A DNA stretch of 64,000 nt, from positions 2,545,501 through 2,609,500 of the forward strand of contig NZ_CP035544.1 of the NCBI RefSeq assembly GCF_004139715.1, written 5' to 3'. Below, in pieces: positions 9,667 to 18,396 of this stretch. The DNA is from Muriicola soli (GTDB lineage: Bacteria; Bacteroidota; Bacteroidia; Flavobacteriales; Flavobacteriaceae). The notes beneath the pieces are model-generated. The model had not been told where the DNA came from and ran no database searches. It worked only from the letters and a program-made list of their open reading frames with translations. The translations under genes were made by a program, and so were the position numbers. How positions within the stretch are numbered: position 1 is the first letter of the stretch; every line of letters starts with the position of its first letter.

Positions 9667-10461
9667 TTGGATATCATAGACGCCATTATTCTGGGCATCG
9701 TACAGGGACTGACAGAGTTTCTGCCGGTTTCATCTAGCGGGCATTTAGAGCTCGGAAAGGCCATTCTTGGAGACGACTCTATCCCACAGGACAGTTTATT
9801 GTTTACGGTAGTCCTGCACTTCGCAACTGCTTTAAGCACCTTGGTGGTTTTCAGAGCAGATGTTTGGAATATCCTCAAAGGTCTGTTTCGCTTCAGGTGG
9901 AACGAGGAAACAGTATTTTCGATGAAAGTTATCCTTTCAATGCTCCCTGCTGCCCTGATTGGCTTTTTATTTGAGGAGCAACTTGAGCGTCTTTTTGGAG
10001 AAAATGTCGTTTTAGTCGGTTTTATGCTGATCGTAACGGCCTTACTTCTCTATCTCGCAGACCGGGCGAAAGAAACTCAAAAACAAGTCAGCTTCCTCAA
10101 CGCATTCGTGGTGGGCATTTCACAAGCCATCGCAATACTGCCCGGTATTTCCAGAAGTGGAGCAACAATTTCAACTTCAGTTCTTCTGGGAATTGACAAG
10201 AACAAGGCTACCCGTTTCTCTTTTTTAATGGTAGTCCCGCTTATTTTTGGAAAGATGGCAAAAGATATCTTTAGCGGGGAGATCGATTTTCATAGTACAC
10301 AGATGGCATCCCTTACTGCCGGATTTCTCGCCGCCTTTTTCGCGGGTTTGTTGGCCTGCATCTGGATGATCAAATTGGTAAGGCAAAGTAAATTAGAGTA
10401 TTTTGCTATCTATTGTTTCCTGGTGGGGATTATCGCGATAGTGGTAGGCTATTGGAACTAG
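9667..10461 (+). CDS. uppP: Undecaprenyl-diphosphatase UppP (BacA)
   Basis: A 264-residue polytopic membrane enzyme that removes one phosphate from undecaprenyl diphosphate to recycle the lipid carrier of peptidoglycan synthesis. The two signature motifs are present: GLTEFLPVSSSGHLELG near residues 13-30 and PGISRSGATIS near residue 155. The start is TTG, immediately after the stop of the DUF3098 gene; no ATG lies in a suitable place. The tight spacing indicates translational coupling. Confidence 0.95.
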   Translation: MDIIDAIILGIVQGLTEFLPVSSSGHLELGKAILGDDSIPQDSLLFTVVLHFATALSTLVVFRADVWNILKGLFRFRWNEETVFSMKVILSMLPAALIGFLFEEQLERLFGENVVLVGFMLIVTALLLYLADRAKETQKQVSFLNAFVVGISQAIAILPGISRSGATISTSVLLGIDKNKATRFSFLMVVPLIFGKMAKDIFSGEIDFHSTQMASLTAGFLAAFFAGLLACIWMIKLVRQSKLEYFAIYCFLVGIIAIVVGYWN

Positions 10462-10483
10462 GATTCCCAAAACATATTACAAG

Positions 10484-11185
10484 ATGGACTTGAATTCCAA
10501 AGAAGAGTTTCTGGATGGGCAAGTACTGCTTATTGATAAGCCCCTTGAATGGAGTTCATTCCAGGCGGTGAGCTCTATCAAATGGACTATCCGGAAAAAA
10601 TTCAACCTGAAAAAGATAAAAGTCGGACACGCAGGAACACTCGATCCCCTTGCAACCGGCTTGCTTGTGATCTGTACGGGAAGATTCACCAAAAAAATCC
10701 CTGAAATTCAGGGACAGACCAAAGAGTATACAGGCACCATTACTTTAGGTGCAACCACTCCTTCCTACGATCTGGAAACGGAAATAGACCAGGAGTACAA
10801 TACCGGTCATATTTCTGAAGAAAAAATAAGGGAGACGACTTCCCAATTTGTAGGGAAGATTGATCAGAAACCTCCTATTTTCTCAGCCTTAAAAAAAGAT
10901 GGAAAACGTTTGTACGAGTATGCCAGGGAAGGACAGGAGGTAGTGATTAAGACACGGGAAGTAGAAATAACTACCTTCGAAATCACCTCAATTGAAATGC
11001 CGAGGGTACATTTCAGAGTAGTGTGTAGTAAGGGCACCTATATCAGGTCTCTCGCACACGATTTTGGGCAGGCGTTGGGTTCAGGAGGTCATCTTTCTGA
11101 ACTGAGAAGAACCAAAATAGGCCTGTACAACGTAAATAATGCAGTAACACCCCCCGAATTCAGGGCAATGTACTTGCCGGAATAA
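10484..11185 (+). CDS. truB: tRNA pseudouridine(55) synthase TruB
   Basis: A 233-residue enzyme that forms pseudouridine at position 55 of the tRNA T-loop. The catalytic motif GHAGTLDPLATGLL holds the active Asp at about residue 52, and the later motifs KPPIFSALKKDGKRLYEYAREG and VVCSKGTYIRSLAHDFG are intact. It lacks a long C-terminal PUA extension, as in other Bacteroidetes. It follows uppP by 22 bases in the same operon. Confidence 0.95.
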   Translation: MDLNSKEEFLDGQVLLIDKPLEWSSFQAVSSIKWTIRKKFNLKKIKVGHAGTLDPLATGLLVICTGRFTKKIPEIQGQTKEYTGTITLGATTPSYDLETEIDQEYNTGHISEEKIRETTSQFVGKIDQKPPIFSALKKDGKRLYEYAREGQEVVIKTREVEITTFEITSIEMPRVHFRVVCSKGTYIRSLAHDFGQALGSGGHLSELRRTKIGLYNVNNAVTPPEFRAMYLPE

Positions 11186-11226
11186 GTCCTTCATTTAGTA
11201 CTTTTAGGGGGGCAGAGCCAAAATTA

Positions 11227-11988
11227 ATGGATAAAATAGCTACATATTTTCAATGGTTATCGAATCTGAATAGAAATCAGCTATCGTTTATCATTACATT
11301 TTTATCCCTTTCCATAATGGTGTTACTCCTCTTTAATCTGCACCTTGATGCAGAACAAGAGGATGAATATGTAATCGAAATGAGTCTGGCCGACGAAGAT
11401 TTGCAGGAAATACTCGAGCAGGAAGAAAAAAGAGCTGAGGAACTGGAAAATGCCAATATATTAAAAAGTAACCAGGCTGTAAATGAAAAGGCCAAGCCGA
11501 GTTTTGGAAATCCCGAACCCCTGAAAACTCTTGAAGAGCTGATGGAAGAACATCAGCTGAATTCCGATGAGAACTCTCTTGAAGACTTGCTAAATGAGAA
11601 TGAAGCCTTTGCTGCTTCCTTAAAAGAAATGGCCAAAATCAGGGAAGAACGCAAACAAGAGTTAGGAGAAAAGGATGCTGAAAAGAAGGAATACACCGAT
11701 TACATGAAGAATAGGACCACCAGAATTACCTATTCTCTTGTTGACCGGAAACATTACGAACTGCCCCCTCCTATATATACATGCCTGGAGGGCGGAAAAG
11801 TAGTCATTAACATTGACGTGGATCGCAACGGATATGTCACGGACGCCTCTTTCAATGCTAAAAGTTCTAATACCTCCAATGGCTGCCTTGTGGAGAACGC
11901 AATACAATACGCCTTGAAAGCTCGATTTAACCCGGGGTCTAAGGCATCACAATTGGGAACCATCACCTACTTATTTCAAAGTAAGTAA
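11227..11988 (+). CDS. TonB-like energy transducer protein
   Basis: A 253-residue protein with an N-terminal cytoplasmic stretch, one transmembrane helix (about 21-38), a long acidic and charged region (about 42-160, rich in E, K and L, probably helical or coiled coil), and a C-terminal domain (about 170-250) with GGKVVINIDVDRNGYVTDA and AIQYALKARFNPGSKA, which resembles TonB C-terminal domains. It may link inner-membrane energy to outer-membrane proteins or have a structural role beside the division genes. It has the acidic linker in place of the usual Pro-rich one. Its 3' end overlaps the convergent thioredoxin-like gene by 18 bases. Confidence 0.7.
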   Translation: MDKIATYFQWLSNLNRNQLSFIITFLSLSIMVLLLFNLHLDAEQEDEYVIEMSLADEDLQEILEQEEKRAEELENANILKSNQAVNEKAKPSFGNPEPLKTLEELMEEHQLNSDENSLEDLLNENEAFAASLKEMAKIREERKQELGEKDAEKKEYTDYMKNRTTRITYSLVDRKHYELPPPIYTCLEGGKVVINIDVDRNGYVTDASFNAKSSNTSNGCLVENAIQYALKARFNPGSKASQLGTITYLFQSK

Positions 11989-12597
11989 TTGCATGAGGTC
12001 TTCAAGGGTATTGCTTCCCTTATCGGCGTTAAACCATTGCTGCAAATCCTCTTTAAAAGCTGCAGTAAGCGATCCGTGTTTCTTTTTGTATTCCCCGGCC
12101 ATTAAGCTCGCTTGAGATGGTAGTGGGCCCCAGCTGCCCAAGACCTCAAATTCTTCGGTATTGATTACAATTAATTTCGGAATTGATCTTTTACCATCAG
12201 TTAAGAAAGCGTCCATTACTTGTGGATACTCGCTTCGCAAAATAATCCTCAATTCAATATTATTATTAATTTGAGCGAACTTATTCATCACAGGCAAACT
12301 TGGGGCGGCATCCCCGCACCAACTCTCGGTAATCACCAGCCATACAACCTTACCGTTGTAGTCCTCAATCTTACTTCTGTACGCATCCGAAACCTTAAGC
12401 GTCTTGTCCCATCGCTTCATGCGCCTGTGGTTGAGCTCGGTGTAGTTTTTGTAGGCCTCTGATTGCTCTGGCCCGGTAGTTCCGTGCTCCTTCGCTAAAT
12501 CAGCAACTAGTTCTCGAAATTCATCATACGTCATAGCTTCACGAATAACTTCCTTTAACTCTTTCTGCAAAACATTGACTATTGGTAATTGTTTCAT
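11971..12597 (-). CDS. Thioredoxin-fold protein with a CGDA active-site variant
   Basis: A 208-residue protein without a signal peptide. The thioredoxin-like core starts near residue 82, with VVWLVITESWCGDAAPSLP holding a single Cys94 and Ala97 where the second Cys of CxxC would be. The cis-Pro region is SIPKLIVI. It belongs to a thioredoxin-like family common in Bacteroidetes. With one Cys it cannot act as a normal dithiol oxidoreductase, so a monothiol or non-redox role is likely. A single gene convergent with the TonB-like gene. Confidence 0.8.
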   Translation of the reverse strand: MKQLPIVNVLQKELKEVIREAMTYDEFRELVADLAKEHGTTGPEQSEAYKNYTELNHRRMKRWDKTLKVSDAYRSKIEDYNGKVVWLVITESWCGDAAPSLPVMNKFAQINNNIELRIILRSEYPQVMDAFLTDGKRSIPKLIVINTEEFEVLGSWGPLPSQASLMAGEYKKKHGSLTAAFKEDLQQWFNADKGSNTLEDLMQLLTLK

Positions 12598-12693
12598 ATT
12601 GATGATTACGAATGAATTTTTAATAATAAAACTACCCCTGCTTTGTAGTTTTTCTAGGCATTTCCTTACACTCTTTTGTCAAAAGGATTTCTA

Positions 12694-14096
12694 TTAAAGA
12701 CTTTCCGGGTTGATGGCCAAACTTTGAAATAGTTTGGCTTTCGCCTTAAAGAATTTATTCTGCAGTTCATTTTGTTTGAGTCGTGCATCGATCAGCTTAC
12801 TCTCCCTGCTATTGATCAGAAAGAGAGAACTTTCACCAAAACTGAATTTGCGTTCTTCTCCCTGCAGAAGGGTTCCATAATTCTGTACAATATCGTAGAC
12901 CAACCGATTTTGCTCCTCAAAAGAATCCAATTCGTTGTAAATAGCAAGTACTTTGTTCACAATGGCTACCGTTGCATTGGCATATTCAAATTCGGCGTCC
13001 CTCAATTTAAATTTTGCCAGTTTCAGTTCCCCTCTTTCTTTTCTCAGGAATAGTGGCAAACTAAAATTCAGCCCTCCTTTATAATTTTCTTCTTGTAAAG
13101 AATTGATCAACTCCGGTGTCTCGGTCAAAAAATTGTACTCCAGATCTATCTGAGGTAACAATTGATTGGTCTTTAGCCTTTTATCAATGGTCAACTGATC
13201 AATTTTACGTCCGAGTGATATTATCTTAGGATGATTTTCTATGGTAAAGCTATCGAGAGGCAGGCCCATAATTTCCAGAGCAATGTCAATTTCACTTTCA
13301 AGGGAGGTATCAGGAATAACCCCTTCCCTTAGTTCTATAGGAACATCACCGCTCATCCATAGGAAATTGGATAATGCCAGGGCTTTATTTCTCAGGCTTA
13401 CCTCTGCCTGGGTAAGGCCAAGTGCCCGGTTTTGAAAAGCTATTTTTGCTTCTACGGTGTCTATTGAAGCGATATCTCCTGCTTTGGCTCTTTCTTTGAT
13501 CCCTTCAAAGCGAATCTGTGCGTTTTGGAGGAACTGGCGAAAGATTTCCCTGTCGTTATAGGCTTGTAACCAATCAAAATAGGCAACAGAGGCCTCAAAT
13601 AGTATGGTGTTGATCAACAGGTCCCTATCTGCCCTGGTTTGTTCCCTGAAAAACTTTGCCTTACGCAATGTAGCCATACGGTCATTGGCGAGAAAACCCC
13701 TTCCCAGGGAAAAGGACACCCCCGCACTGTATAAGCCATCATCGGGAAGTGTTTCGTCAGGATTTAAAAAATCTCCCTCCGTCTGCTCAAAATTTCCTTT
13801 GAGTTCAATACCATACCAGGTCGGGATCTTAAAAGTGGTATTAAGTCGGTCGTAATATTCTGTGCCTTTAAATTGTTTCCTGTCGTAATCCACCTCTATT
13901 TTTGGGTCGAATCCTCCCTTGCCTTCATCAAATTGGCTTCCCCAATAGCAATGACTAGTTCGGCCTGTTTGGCAATAGGATGGTACTTTTTCACGTACCC
14001 TAAGTACTCCCTGAAATTTAGGGTAAGAGTATCTGACTCCTGGCCTAAAAGCCCAAAGGAAAATAGTAAACACAGTATCGTCAGAGATATCCTCAT
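12694..14096 (-). CDS. TolC family outer membrane efflux protein (one frameshift)
   Basis: The correct N-terminus lies in another frame from the bulk of the gene. ATG at 14096 gives MRISLTILCLLFSFGLLGQ, a signal peptide, followed by LNFREYLGYVKKYHPIAKQAEL. One extra G at the CCC/GGG run 13916-13918 then joins it to GGFDPKIEVDYDRKQF, giving 467 residues. The long continuous frame that begins at 14160 has an unnatural N-terminus up to about 13920. Repeated helical segments (QAYNDREIFRQFLQNA, VEAKIAFQNRALGLTQAEV) form the periplasmic tunnel of a TolC-like channel. It is the last gene of the tetR-ABC-HlyD-TolC operon, starting 2 bases after the HlyD stop. Confidence 0.85.
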
Positions 14097-14098
14097 TC

Positions 14099-15451
14099 TT
14101 ACTTTGTCTTATTTTGGGCCATATTTTCTTCTGGCTGGTAATAGTTTGGAGGGAAGCCATTCAATTGTCTCCATAGCTCGTACCAAATAGCCACATCTTC
14201 CAGGAGGGCAAGGGTATTAGCCCCAGATCCCACACGAATGTCCTTCGGCCAGGGCTGATCTTCCGGATCCGGTGCCAAAAGAACGCGGTACTTACCATTA
14301 CTGCTTATAAAAGTTTCAATTGCCACTACCTTTCCCCCGTAGGTACCATAGGATACATTGGGCCAGCCGCTAAAAATAATAGCAGGCCATCCGTCGAATT
14401 GTATCCTTACCTTCTCTCCTATGTGGATAAGGGGAAGGTCGAGAGGTTCTACATAGGTTTCTACAGCCATCGCGTATTCCGAAGGCATGATCCCCACCAG
14501 TTTATCACCTTCTTTAAAGGTTTCCCCAATTCCGGCTTGCAGAGCCTTATTGATAAAGCCACTTTGTGGTGCCCTGATGTAATGCATCTGGCTCCGCACC
14601 TCGTAATTTGTGTATTCGTTCTCGAGCTTGGTCACCTGTGCTTCGGAGTCGAACTGATTCGACTGTGCCGTAAACATATCACTTTGTGCCTTGGAGATCT
14701 TATCTGTATACTCGGCTTGGATTCTGTTGATCTCAACAGAAGCATTAATGATCTCATTCCTGGAAGCCAGTAAAGTATTTTCCTGGGAGATAAGCTTAGC
14801 CTGTGTTTCCTGGAGTTTAAGACGTTTTTCTTCCACATCGGTAATCGCCTTAAGTCCCTCATTCTCAAGTTGAACCACACGGTCATACTGTCTCTGTGCT
14901 ATTGTGATATTTGTTTTTGCAGCTTCCAGATCGATGCTATCGCTCTTTACTTTTAATTTTGCCTGTAACAACTTATTCCTGGCCTGCTCAAGCTTAAGCT
15001 GTCGTTCCCTGTTCAAGGCTCCGATCTGAGAATTCAACGCCTTTACTTTTCCCTGATAGGAAGTAACTGCCATGGATTTCGCCCTGATCTGATCTCCGGT
15101 TCTGGATATCAGGTTAGGATCGAAATACTCGTTTTTTACCTCAGAGATAAAGAGAATAGTGTCTCCTTTTTTAACGAAATCACCTTCCTGTACATACCAC
15201 TTTTCAATTCTTCCTGGTATTGGAGATTGAATGGTCTGTGGCCTGTGCTCCGGATTTAATGTCGTAAGGTATCCTGTCCCCGAAATCGTCTGCGTCCAGG
15301 GAAGAAAAAGCACGATCAGGCCTATGAAACTAAAGGCCAATAAAAAGCGATTAAAGTGCTTGTAATGCTTAACATGAAACACCTTTTGAGACGATTTGTA
15401 AGGCATTAAATCGACTTGCCTATTTAGCCTGTTTGGAGATATATTCAACAT
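14099..15451 (-). CDS. HlyD family periplasmic adaptor (membrane fusion) protein
   Basis: A 450-residue protein with a cytoplasmic N-terminus, one transmembrane helix (about 35-53), a lipoyl-like half (TIQSPIPGRIEKWYVQEGDFVKKGD), a long coiled-coil hairpin (about 125-280), the second half (YIRAPQSGFI) and a C-terminal beta-barrel region (VRIQFDGWPAIIF). It bridges the ABC exporter in the inner membrane with the TolC channel. It starts 6 bases after the ABC gene and ends 2 bases before tolC, so all three are translated from one message. The substrate is unknown. Confidence 0.9.
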   Translation of the reverse strand: MLNISPNRLNRQVDLMPYKSSQKVFHVKHYKHFNRFLLAFSFIGLIVLFLPWTQTISGTGYLTTLNPEHRPQTIQSPIPGRIEKWYVQEGDFVKKGDTILFISEVKNEYFDPNLISRTGDQIRAKSMAVTSYQGKVKALNSQIGALNRERQLKLEQARNKLLQAKLKVKSDSIDLEAAKTNITIAQRQYDRVVQLENEGLKAITDVEEKRLKLQETQAKLISQENTLLASRNEIINASVEINRIQAEYTDKISKAQSDMFTAQSNQFDSEAQVTKLENEYTNYEVRSQMHYIRAPQSGFINKALQAGIGETFKEGDKLVGIMPSEYAMAVETYVEPLDLPLIHIGEKVRIQFDGWPAIIFSGWPNVSYGTYGGKVVAIETFISSNGKYRVLLAPDPEDQPWPKDIRVGSGANTLALLEDVAIWYELWRQLNGFPPNYYQPEENMAQNKTK

Positions 15452-15456
15452 AGCCT

Positions 15457-17124
15457 CTAACTTTCGTTAATTATTTTGCCATTTTTCATGGTGATGATCC
15501 TGGTACACTTTTTCATCCATCGGGGATTCTGGCTAACCACTAACAAGGCCCAGGGATTAGACCTGTCTGTGAGAAAATCAATAATCCTGTCTGCCTCGTC
15601 CGGGTTAAAGTGGTCTAAAGGATCCTTCAGGATGAGTAATCTGGGTTTACGCACTATACTTCTTGCGAGAACGATCTTCTTTGCAACTACATAGGGAATC
15701 TGTTGTCCTTCCGGATATAGCATTGTCTTAAGACCCAAAGGTTGTTCTTTCACAAATTCGGTAAGCCCGGCCTTTTCCAGCGCCCAGTAGACATTTTCTT
15801 CCTTTAATGATGTATCACCAAAGGTGATATTTTCGAAAATACTTCCTTCGAATGGACTCTCTTCAGTAAGTGACTGACCTATATGGGAGCGGTAATAGTT
15901 CAGAGAGATGGCTTTAAGCGAAACATTATTGACGTAAATCGCACCTGCATCTGGTTCCACAATACCCGCAATCAACCTGAGCAATGTCGATTTGCCAGAA
16001 CTACTATCTCCTTTTATCAAGATCGTACATCCCGGGGTGATTGTCATGGAAAGATTTTCAATAATGGCTTTGTTGGTCCCCGGGACATTGTATCTGAGAT
16101 CTTTTAACTCCACGTCAAAAGGATCATTCTCGCCAAAAGGATGTTCTCCATCAATAGGCTCAAGGTCTTTGTCTACCACCTGCCCGAGCTTTTCAAGGGA
16201 AGTAAGCAGGTCATAGAATGTTTCCAGACCCAGTATTAGTTTTTCAACGCTATTGATGACCAATAGAATAATAATCTCTGCCGCCACAAATTGTCCTATA
16301 TTCATCTCCTGGTTCAGTACAAGGATTCCACCAATAAGCAGGAGTCCAACCGTAACCAGTACCTTAAAACCAATCATCTGAATAAACTGGATCACGAGGA
16401 TGCGGAAATGGCTTTCGCGAGCTTCCAGATATTTCTCCACCAGCATATCGTTTTTCTGCATGGCCAGACTGGTTTTGCCAGAGAGTTTAAAGCTGATGAT
16501 AGACCGCGCAACTTCCTGTAACCAATGGGCTACCTTGTATTTATTCTCAGATTCTTCAAGACTGGTTTCCAAACCCTTCTGTGCTGTAAATTTGAAAACG
16601 AAGTAGATCAACAGCAGTAAAAGAAAGCCGTAGATAATAAAGAACGGATGGTAAAACGAGAGGAGCATCAGCCCAAAAATAATTTGCAGCAATGCAGCGG
16701 GAAAATCGACCAGGATTTTAGCCAGACCCTTCTGTACCGTGAGGGTATCAAAGAAACGATTCGCTAGTTCAGGCGGGTATAAATTTCTGAGTTCACTGAG
16801 TTTTATCTTGGGAAATCGATAGGCGAACTCAAAAGATGACCTGGTAAAAATCTTCTGCTGAACATTTTCAATGATCCTGATTTGCATCAGCTGCAATATC
16901 CCTACAAAAGCAACACCGAGGGTGACCAGAATAACCAGTACAATCCAGGAAGTACTTATTTGGGCGCCCTGGATCAGGTTGATAATTGCCTGGATTCCCA
17001 AAGGAAGAGATAAGTTTACCAGCCCTGCAAAAATAGCGTAGTAAAAGATCTGCAAGATGTCTCTTTTATCCATCTTTAAAAGCCCCAGCAATCGCTGCCA
17101 GGCCGTGAGTACGGTCTTTGCCAT
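15457..17124 (-). CDS. ABC exporter, membrane domain fused to a degenerate ATPase domain
   Basis: A 555-residue half-transporter with six predicted transmembrane helices in residues about 25-310 and a nucleotide-binding domain from about 335. Walker A is intact (GDSSSGKST, about 372-380). Other ATPase elements are altered: the signature region reads EGQQIPYVVAKKIVLARS with no LSGGQ; the Walker B region reads RLLILKDPLDHF, with Lys-Asp for Asp-Glu; the H-loop reads VVSQNPRW, with Gln for His; and the Q-loop Gln appears replaced in IGQSLTEESPFEGSI. The frame is intact, so this is not decay by frameshift. It lacks the N-terminal peptidase domain of bacteriocin exporters. It lies between tetR and hlyD, and its product is probably the inner-membrane part of a type I-like system. 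Confidence 0.88.
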   Translation of the reverse strand: MAKTVLTAWQRLLGLLKMDKRDILQIFYYAIFAGLVNLSLPLGIQAIINLIQGAQISTSWIVLVILVTLGVAFVGILQLMQIRIIENVQQKIFTRSSFEFAYRFPKIKLSELRNLYPPELANRFFDTLTVQKGLAKILVDFPAALLQIIFGLMLLSFYHPFFIIYGFLLLLLIYFVFKFTAQKGLETSLEESENKYKVAHWLQEVARSIISFKLSGKTSLAMQKNDMLVEKYLEARESHFRILVIQFIQMIGFKVLVTVGLLLIGGILVLNQEMNIGQFVAAEIIILLVINSVEKLILGLETFYDLLTSLEKLGQVVDKDLEPIDGEHPFGENDPFDVELKDLRYNVPGTNKAIIENLSMTITPGCTILIKGDSSSGKSTLLRLIAGIVEPDAGAIYVNNVSLKAISLNYYRSHIGQSLTEESPFEGSIFENITFGDTSLKEENVYWALEKAGLTEFVKEQPLGLKTMLYPEGQQIPYVVAKKIVLARSIVRKPRLLILKDPLDHFNPDEADRIIDFLTDRSNPWALLVVSQNPRWMKKCTRIITMKNGKIINES

Positions 17125-17127
17125 TAT

Positions 17128-17802
17128 TTACTTATTGAGAGAGTTAAAAACCAAATGAGTAAAGTATTCCGTGGGAGTGACCTTTTCATTACAATTGGTC
17201 AATGAAGGAAAATGTTGTTTCAGGAAATACTGGTGGAGACAACCCTCTAAAACCGTACTAGCCAGACTGGAAGGATAGGGGTAATCAGGATCAACTCCCT
17301 GAATCATATCGCTTATTCTTAAAACCATGCGTTTGTAGATCTCAAAATAGCCTTCTTTATTTTCGGTATCTACCTCCTTGGTTAAGTAAGATTTTGAATA
17401 TTCATTTATGATGATATCGTTGAGCAATACTTCATTGATATGAGAAAACGAAGCATCGAGAACAACAGGCTTGCTAATAACATTTATCGCTTGTCGTAAT
17501 TTTTCTGAAGGATCTGATATGCTATTGGTGGCAAAAACAAATTGGTATTCCTGCCAGCCCCAATACCAGGAAGCAAGATACAACAACATCTTGTGCTTAT
17601 TTTCAAAATATCGATAGATGGAACTCTCATTAGAACCGATCTTGACTCCTAATTTTTTAAAAGTAAAAGAATCGAATCCAATTTCATGGATCATAAGGAT
17701 ACTGTGCTCTACAATCCTTCTGCCCAAATCAGAAGATTCGGGGTCTTTCACATAAGTCTTGTGGTTCACCTCAATCTTGATAGCCTGCATCAAATGTTTC
17801 AT
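17128..17802 (-). CDS. TetR family transcriptional regulator
   Basis: A 224-residue protein with an N-terminal TetR helix-turn-helix (about 28-75; ILMIHEIGFDSFTFKKLGVKIGSNESSIYRYFENKHKMLLYL) and a helical ligand domain. It is the first gene of the tetR-ABC-HlyD-TolC operon, ending 3 bases before the ABC start. A 15-base palindrome upstream (17851-17865) sits near a candidate promoter and is a likely operator, so the operon is probably self-repressed until a ligand is bound. Confidence 0.9.
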   Translation of the reverse strand: MKHLMQAIKIEVNHKTYVKDPESSDLGRRIVEHSILMIHEIGFDSFTFKKLGVKIGSNESSIYRYFENKHKMLLYLASWYWGWQEYQFVFATNSISDPSEKLRQAINVISKPVVLDASFSHINEVLLNDIIINEYSKSYLTKEVDTENKEGYFEIYKRMVLRISDMIQGVDPDYPYPSSLASTVLEGCLHQYFLKQHFPSLTNCNEKVTPTEYFTHLVFNSLNK

Positions 17803-17821
17803 ATCGAATACTTTTGCGGCA

Positions 17822-17829
17822 CAAAAATA
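17822..17829 (-). promoter_or_regulatory. Candidate -7 element of the tetR operon
   Basis: The minus strand reads TATTTTTG, matching TAnnTTTG, 19 bases before the tetR ATG. The -33 position falls in or beside the palindrome at 17851-17865, which would let a bound TetR protein block RNA polymerase. Confidence 0.4.
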
Positions 17830-17850
17830 ATAGTATTGCTATCATATACT

Positions 17851-17865
17851 AATAGTTTAACTATT
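17851..17865. promoter_or_regulatory. Palindrome, candidate TetR operator
   Basis: AATAGTT-T-AACTATT is a perfect 7+7 inverted repeat around one central base, about 50 bases upstream of the tetR start. The position is typical of an autoregulatory TetR site. Assignment is by position and symmetry only. Confidence 0.45.
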
Positions 17866-17883
17866 TTTTAACAAGAGTAATAC

Positions 17884-17914
17884 TTGATATAAAGGAGGAT
17901 TTTCAATATTTTTG
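17884..17914 (+). promoter_or_regulatory. Bacteroidetes-type promoter of the 119-residue secreted protein gene
   Basis: TTG at 17884-17886 and TATTTTTG at 17907-17914 are separated by 20 bases, close to the TTG-N19-TAnnTTTG consensus. The ATG lies 23 bases after the -7 element. Confidence 0.6.
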
Positions 17915-17937
17915 ACTGAACAACAAAACTAATTATT

Positions 17938-18297
17938 ATGAATCGGCTATTGTTAATTGCACTATGTTTCCTTGGCGGGAGTTTAAGCCTCCAGGCACAG
18001 CAAACGCAACAGACTTCAATTGAAAAAGGAACGGTTCTCACCATCAATGAACCTGTTTCAGATGAATACCGTTACGTCTTATTTCCCCGTAAGAACTTTA
18101 TCATCAAAAGAGGGGGAATCGCCAATCTTAAATCTGTTTACGGCAAAAAGGTAGAGGTGGTACATTATTCCTATACAGATAACGGGGACACCCGCGTTAC
18201 GCTCAGAAGGACGGATGGAAGAAAATTTTTTAGAAACTTCAAAACTGTTGATGCCTACCTCGAAGATGCCTTGACAGCTGGGGAGTTGGTAAAATAA
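17938..18297 (+). CDS. Small secreted protein of unknown function
   Basis: A 119-residue protein with a clear signal peptide (MNRLLLIALCFLGGSLSLQAQ), giving a mature product of about 98 residues. The mature part is basic and beta-rich, with GTVLTINEP, YRYVLFPRKNFIIKRGGIAN and VTLRRTDGRKFFRNF. I do not recognise the family beyond its general likeness to short conserved flavobacterial periplasmic proteins. It has its own promoter and a strong terminator, and is divergent from the tetR operon, so it might respond to the same regulator. Confidence 0.7.
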   Translation: MNRLLLIALCFLGGSLSLQAQQTQQTSIEKGTVLTINEPVSDEYRYVLFPRKNFIIKRGGIANLKSVYGKKVEVVHYSYTDNGDTRVTLRRTDGRKFFRNFKTVDAYLEDALTAGELVK

Positions 18298-18313
18298 GTG
18301 TTTGTTCTCTGTT

Positions 18314-18363
18314 ACCGGCACTGCCTTTACTATATAAAAGTTTAGGGGCAGGCCGGTTTTTTT
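18314..18363 (+). terminator. Intrinsic terminator
   Basis: The stem pairs ACCGGC (18314-18319) with GCCGGT (18352-18357) and, after one bulged A, CTGCC with GGCAG. A run of seven T follows. It terminates the 119-residue secreted protein gene. Confidence 0.85.
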
Positions 18364-18396
18364 ATGGCCTATTGTAATACCTCAAGTGCCTTACCC

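Noticed and set aside
14097-14160. Upstream start of the TolC gene at 14160 in its long open frame
   Set aside because: The first 80 residues of that frame are an out-of-frame reading of the HlyD end and of the true TolC signal peptide. The ATG at 14096 gives a proper signal peptide and follows the HlyD stop by 2 bases.
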